NCBI GenBank assembly: GCA_020692245.1
Contig: JAIMKT010000008.1
Coordinates: 11,354 to 64,691, forward strand
DNA length: 53,338 nucleotides
Direction of reading: 5' to 3'
Source: Microcoleus sp. GA_180221_E-2-1-MAG-45_12
GTDB lineage: Bacteria; Cyanobacteriota; Cyanobacteriia; Cyanobacteriales; JAAUUE01
In this document: positions 48,644 to 53,338 of the stretch, piece after piece
Layout of the letters: every line of letters starts with the position of its first letter
Numbering within the stretch: the stretch's first letter is position 1
Program-made: the position numbers and the translations under genes
Notes under the pieces: generated by a model
What the model saw: only the letters and a program-made list of their open reading frames with translations
The model's database searches: none
Told to the model about the DNA's origin: nothing

Positions 48644-48794
48644 ATCAAGTCTTGCTGATTATTCATTTTTTTGCTTTTCTGCTCAGTTTTTTGGTGAGTG
48701 TTGCAAAGATTTGGGTCTCCTAAATCTTTGTATATCTAGATATTTTGTCAACTGCCAGAAACCCCTAAGTTAACCCTTAAATTCAACTATTAAA

Positions 48795-48983
48795 CTAAAC
48801 TACGAAGAAATTCAAAGTCCCGACAGCAATTACTAGAAGTGACCAAACCCCAGCTCCTAAAAACAGTAGCTTTTTGGATTGATCCCAGTTTTGGGGAGAG
48901 GCATAGGCAACTGGCACACCAACTACCAGCACAAAAGATAGAGCAACAAGGGAATAGAGGGCAACTTGAAATACGATCGACAT
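48795..48983 (-). CDS. psbZ: Photosystem II reaction center protein Z
   Basis: [62 protein letters not shown]. Confidence 0.97.
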   Translation of the reverse strand: MSIVFQVALYSLVALSFVLVVGVPVAYASPQNWDQSKKLLFLGAGVWSLLVIAVGTLNFFVV

Positions 48984-49210
48984 TTCTTTTCTCCTAACAA
49001 CAATTTATTAAATACTTAACTCCGGGTAGCTAGGCTTAATAGCCCCCAGAAAGTAAGCAGACAAGGGAAAACATTTACTAAAGACTTTTTAAACGTTTAC
49101 TACACTATTAGCTAAACTACCAAAGATTTGCCTTAATTCAACATTTATTTTGGAAAAATCCGATCTCTATCTTGGGCTACATACCGGACTATTGCCTAGC
49201 TATTACTCAA

Positions 49211-49840
49211 CTACTTGACTTTTTGCTTGATAAAAGTCGCCAGTTGAATTAACTGCTTCTTCAGAGCATCAACCTCCCCTTGGAGTTTATTAACTTTTTC
49301 ATGGAGGGCTGCAATCTCGCCGCTATTTTCTGTCCCTGCTGTTGGAACTGCTGCCGCTGGTGCTGCTGCTGCTGGAGCCTCCCGTGGGAGTTTTGATTTC
49401 TGCATGGCATCTTTGATCGCTGCCACCAGTTGATTTTTTTCAAAGGGCTTTTCGACAAAGGAAAAATACTTGAATGGCTCATGAATTTTCTCTGTCACCT
49501 CTTCTTTACGGCCAGACATCAAGACTAGGGGGATTTTTTGAAGAGTAGCACTCTTTTGAATTTCCTGAAACACTTCCCAGCCGCTCATTTTCGGCAGCAG
49601 AAAATCCAGCATGATCAGATTGGGGTTTTCTTTTTTGATCAAAGATAAACCTTCTAAACCATCTTGAGCTTCTAAAACCTCGAAGTTACCCGTTGGCAAC
49701 ATCTCCCTGACTCGGATCCGAATTACCTTGCTATCATCGATAACTAAAATCTTTTGTTGTGCCACGATCGACTCCTTGAGACTTTGCCTGATTATCTCTA
49801 TACTTGTCTGCTTTTCTTGGTTTTGCTTGCCTAGATTCAC
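49211..49840 (-). CDS. Response regulator with C-terminal Ala-rich linker and coiled coil
   Basis: QQKILVIDDSKVIRIRVREML, NLIMLDFLLPKMSGWEVF, SFVEKPFEKNQLV; linker APAAAAPAAAVPTAG then coiled coil. Actual start may be an internal GTG (VAQQKIL). Confidence 0.9.
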   Translation of the reverse strand: MNLGKQNQEKQTSIEIIRQSLKESIVAQQKILVIDDSKVIRIRVREMLPTGNFEVLEAQDGLEGLSLIKKENPNLIMLDFLLPKMSGWEVFQEIQKSATLQKIPLVLMSGRKEEVTEKIHEPFKYFSFVEKPFEKNQLVAAIKDAMQKSKLPREAPAAAAPAAAVPTAGTENSGEIAALHEKVNKLQGEVDALKKQLIQLATFIKQKVK

Positions 49841-50108
49841 GAAAAAAGCTCAATCTAGGAAGGGACAAGTTAGCTAAACAAGTTTATTTTGCCTAATTTA
49901 AGACCATTGTATCAAGATCCCAGTTAACTGAAGCAATCTCTGATATTTCTCTTATTTCTTGCTAATCCTTCCTGACTTAATTTTGGGAATTTAATATCCC
50001 GAAGATTCTTAGAGGAATGCTGGGGACGATCGCTGGAGATTGCTCTAGAGATTGCTATAGTAGCTTTAGAATCTTGAGTAATTTTCTTTGCTATTCTTTT
50101 CCCTCACC

Positions 50109-51089
50109 ATGTCTCAACCATCTCCCCAAACTGCTAGAACCATCGACTCCTTCTCTCCCAAAACCCAATCCTCCAACTTCCCACCCACAGAAACTTCATC
50201 TCCAGAAACTTCTCCCCAAAAATTACTTCCCCTCCCGCCTTGGCTCCGGCAACCCTCGATCGGCAAAGCCTCAGAAATTTCCCTAGTCCAACAAATTATT
50301 AAACAACGCCAGATTCATACTATCTGTGAGGAAGGACGCTGCCCCAACCGGGGAGAATGCCATAGCAATAAAACAGCAACTTTTTTGTTGATGGGCCCTA
50401 CCTGTACTCGGAGTTGTGGATTTTGCCAAGTGGATAAGGGTCATGCTCCCATGGCTCTGGATCCCTTAGAACCCCAGAAGATTGCTGAATCTGTGCAAAT
50501 TTTGGGCTTGCGTTATGTAGTATTGACGGCAGTAGCTCGGGATGACTTGGCAGACCACGGGGCGGGTTGGTTTGTGGCAACTATGCAGGCGATTCGATCG
50601 AGCCAACCGGGGACAGATATCGAAGTGCTGACGGCGGATTTTTGGGGTGGTCTGGGGGCAGAGGCAAGCCAACGAGAACGGGTGGGGTTAGTCGTGGCTG
50701 CCAAACCTGCTTGCTATAACCATAATATTGAGACAGTGGCAAGGTTACAGGGTAAAGTCCGCCGGGGAGCCAAGTACGATCGATCCCTGGGAGTTTTAGC
50801 CATTGTCAAGGAACTGAACCCGGAAATCCCCACAAAATCTGGGTTAATGCTGGGGCATGGAGAAACCAAGGCAGAAGTGATCCAAGCTATGCAAGATTTG
50901 AGGACTGTGGGCTGCGATCGCCTCACTCTAGGGCAGTACCTCCGTCCCTCTTTGGCGCACCTGCCCGTGGAAAAATATTGGACGATCGAAGAGTTTACCG
51001 AACTAGGAGAAATTGCCCAAGAGTTGGGGTTTAGCCATGTGCGATCGGCTCCCTTGGTGCGGAGTTCCTACCACGCTGGTGAAAGTTAA
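50109..51089 (+). CDS. lipA: Lipoyl synthase
   Basis: [39 protein letters not shown], radical SAM; start set to MSQPSPQ. Confidence 0.96.
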   Translation: MSQPSPQTARTIDSFSPKTQSSNFPPTETSSPETSPQKLLPLPPWLRQPSIGKASEISLVQQIIKQRQIHTICEEGRCPNRGECHSNKTATFLLMGPTCTRSCGFCQVDKGHAPMALDPLEPQKIAESVQILGLRYVVLTAVARDDLADHGAGWFVATMQAIRSSQPGTDIEVLTADFWGGLGAEASQRERVGLVVAAKPACYNHNIETVARLQGKVRRGAKYDRSLGVLAIVKELNPEIPTKSGLMLGHGETKAEVIQAMQDLRTVGCDRLTLGQYLRPSLAHLPVEKYWTIEEFTELGEIAQELGFSHVRSAPLVRSSYHAGES

Positions 51090-51159
51090 ACTAGTAGAAT
51101 TTGTATATCAATTATTTTGCTCACCATTATAAGTCCCAACTCTAAATCTTCTTAAACCC

Positions 51160-51642
51160 ATGGCATCTCCCCCATCTCCTGAAGTCACCCTCCGCAATCT
51201 CCGGAAACTGAGTAATATTTTAGAAAATGCCATAGGTATTCCCGGAACTCCCTACCGCATTGGGCTTGACCCGATTATTGGGATCATCCCCGGTGGTGGC
51301 GACTTGGTAACAGGCTTGCTATCTTTTTATATTGTGTTCACGGCGGCTCGGTTGGGTCTACCACGGGAAACCTTGGGGCGGTTGGTGATGAATGTGCTGA
51401 TTGATGTCTTGGTGGGAACTATGCCCGTATTTGGCGATTTGTTTGACGTGGCGTGGAAGGCAAACAGTAAAAATATGGATTTGTTAGAGAAGCATTTTTC
51501 TGTTCCTCAGACTACCAAGAAGGCCGATCGAGTCTTTATCTTTTTGATCTTGGGGGGATTATTACTCGCCATTCTTACCGTGTCTGCCGTGCTGGTTTGG
51601 GTCGTTGCGACTTTGTACCAATTCCTGACTACAGGTGGTTAA
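51160..51642 (+). CDS. DUF4112 domain-containing protein
   Basis: 160 aa; IPGTPYRIGLDPIIGIIPGGGDLVTGLLSFYIV, DVLVGTMPVFGDLFDVAWKANSKNMDLLE. Confidence 0.9.
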   Translation: MASPPSPEVTLRNLRKLSNILENAIGIPGTPYRIGLDPIIGIIPGGGDLVTGLLSFYIVFTAARLGLPRETLGRLVMNVLIDVLVGTMPVFGDLFDVAWKANSKNMDLLEKHFSVPQTTKKADRVFIFLILGGLLLAILTVSAVLVWVVATLYQFLTTGG

Positions 51643-51678
51643 ATGGGGTTTTAAGAGCGACTAAAGTCGTAACTACAA

Positions 51679-53338
51679 TTAACTAGGGACTTTGATTCTG
51701 GTTATATTGCGCCATTTTTCTTGTAGTCTTTGCAGTTCTCGGAGCCGGAGCCGGAGCCTTTGAGTGTTGGGAGTTTGGGAGCCGTAGCGCCAAGCAATGT
51801 AGGCTTGAGAAATTTCTGTAATAATGGCGGTCTGGTCAGAGCTTAAATTGGGAGCGCAGGTTTGGACGTATTCCCAAGGAGTCTGGGCAGGGGGTTTGGG
51901 ATAGCCTTGGTTCGTTTGGAGGTAGAGCATTTGTTGATAGATACTTTCCATGGGGGGTAATTTTCGCAACCAGAGGGCATAACTGATCGATCGCCAGCGT
52001 TGCCACCCCAACCAACCGAGGAAACCAAGGACGATCGCCCCTATACCCCCAGCCAGAAGACCCAACCAACTACCGAAGATCACTGCCCAAATTCCCCCAA
52101 AGATAAAGGTAATCCCCTTAATTATATTTTCCCAGATCAAACTAATGAGACTAGTCAGCGGCGAAGGCAACCAGCCAGCTATCCAACTCCAAATTTGTTG
52201 AAGGACACTAAAGGTCTGCGTATCTTCGATCCCCGGTGGAATTAGCTCCATACCCGGCAGGGGATTAAAGGTAAACCAGCCGTAATCAGGGAAATAAACC
52301 TCCGTCATCATAAAAGCATCGGTATTTCTCACCGTGTAGTAGCCAGTGAAGGGGTTAAACTCTCCGGTATTGAAGCCAGCAACTAGACGAGCCGGGATGC
52401 CGATCGAGCGCAGCATCATCGTATAAGCCGTGGCAAAATGATCCGGTTGTCCCCCTTCCAGACGGAGAAAATTAGTTACGAGGTCTTCATTGTCCTGAAG
52501 AATAGGTAAATCTGGCTGGACTCGATAGGTTTGCTTGAGACGTTGGGCAAGAAATAGGGCAGTTTGGTAAGGATTGGTGAGGGGATTGGGCGATCGACCA
52601 AGCAATTCCTCAGTTTTTTGTTTCACTTCCCCAGCAATGGTCGGCGGCATTTGTAAATAATAGCGGCTAACTCCCGTGGGATAGGTCGTCCCTGCCTGTT
52701 CTAGTTCTCCTTGGTTCCGATAAGCCACATCAGAAATCACACTGTAGGTAAAACCTTCAATTAAACCAAGGGGCGATCGAATCCCACCTTCTGGATCCAA
52801 ACCTACTTCTAGGGTCGGAAAGAAAATTTCCCTCGCATGGGCAAGAGCCGGAATCACATTGGGCAGGTCACTCACCGCCGTGTAACTCTGGATTACTTCT
52901 TTGGTTTTTGCCTTAGTAAAAGCAGAGGAGAGAAAGAAGCGATAAGTCCAGCCCGGTCTTTGGATTCTGAGAATTTGTCGATCGCGGGAGATTTGCCAGC
53001 CCTGCCCCGTGTAGCGATCGAACGCCAACACCCGCCAAAAACCCGGAGCCTGAGATCTCACCCGCATCACCTCTTGGGGAACCAACTCCCCCCGGAGATT
53101 CTGATTGATCTGACTGCTAAAACCATAGTACGATCGACTATCTACCTGCCCCCCGTTGCCGCCCTGTTCCTGCCCCAAATCTCCCACTTCATAACCGGGA
53201 TTCATAATTCCCTGATCCACCCCTTGAAATCTTGCCTCATCCACATCCAAGGGCGAACTCACCGGAAATGTTTGGAGTTGGTAGCCGGGAAACCGGGGCA
53301 TGAGGGCAAAGAGAGTCAGCCCTGAGACGAGAATTATG
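51679..53338 (-). CDS. Transglutaminase-like (TgpA/DUF3488) membrane protein, truncated at window edge
   Basis: GQPDHFATAYTMMLRSIGIPARLVAGFNTGEFNPFTGYYTVRNTDAFMMTEVYFPDYGWFTFNP transglutaminase core; reading frame stays open upstream (IILVSGLTLFALMPRFPG). Confidence 0.92.
   Translation of the reverse strand, partial: IILVSGLTLFALMPRFPGYQLQTFPVSSPLDVDEARFQGVDQGIMNPGYEVGDLGQEQGGNGGQVDSRSYYGFSSQINQNLRGELVPQEVMRVRSQAPGFWRVLAFDRYTGQGWQISRDRQILRIQRPGWTYRFFLSSAFTKAKTKEVIQSYTAVSDLPNVIPALAHAREIFFPTLEVGLDPEGGIRSPLGLIEGFTYSVISDVAYRNQGELEQAGTTYPTGVSRYYLQMPPTIAGEVKQKTEELLGRSPNPLTNPYQTALFLAQRLKQTYRVQPDLPILQDNEDLVTNFLRLEGGQPDHFATAYTMMLRSIGIPARLVAGFNTGEFNPFTGYYTVRNTDAFMMTEVYFPDYGWFTFNPLPGMELIPPGIEDTQTFSVLQQIWSWIAGWLPSPLTSLISLIWENIIKGITFIFGGIWAVIFGSWLGLLAGGIGAIVLGFLGWLGWQRWRSISYALWLRKLPPMESIYQQMLYLQTNQGYPKPPAQTPWEYVQTCAPNLSSDQTAIITEISQAYIAWRYGSQTPNTQRLRLRLRELQRLQEKWRNITRIKVPS

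Noticed and set aside
1-53338. Many GCGATCGC / CGATCG sites
   Set aside because: Known HIP1 palindrome, abundant genome-wide in cyanobacteria; not locus-specific.
1-53338. tRNA or rRNA genes
   Set aside because: No convincing T-loop GGTTCRANNCC with acceptor pairing was seen by eye; tRNAscan would be needed to exclude them.

Overview
This window is cyanobacterial chromosomal DNA, judged by the many GCGATCGC (HIP1) octamers and the cyanobacteria-specific genes pcxA, petL, psbZ, the tocopherol genes, sigG and Tic20. Most of it is core or housekeeping: trpE (partial), pcxA, aroB, petL, tocopherol genes, rlmB, sigG with an anti-sigma factor, mdh, rpsF, lipA, psbZ, two-component and cyclase signalling genes, and transporters. 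Accessory content includes: (1) a tandem pair of Cys-free paralogous small proteins with double-glycine, bacteriocin-type leaders at 10.7-11.6 kb; (2) two IS605-type TnpB-only elements 9 kb apart, each preceded by TTGAT and carrying different predicted omegaRNA guide segments; copy 1 differs by two 24-nt in-frame palindromic insertions; (3) a small low-GC island at 26.3-28.0 kb with an orphan HEPN-motif (RNYSQH) protein and a RelE-type toxin-antitoxin pair; (4) a CHAT protease-like protein with a TM segment and TPR-like tail, convergent with a probable 6S RNA. I saw no CRISPR array, tRNA or rRNA. All calls come from reading the sequence and ORF translations; no database searches or folding programs were run.
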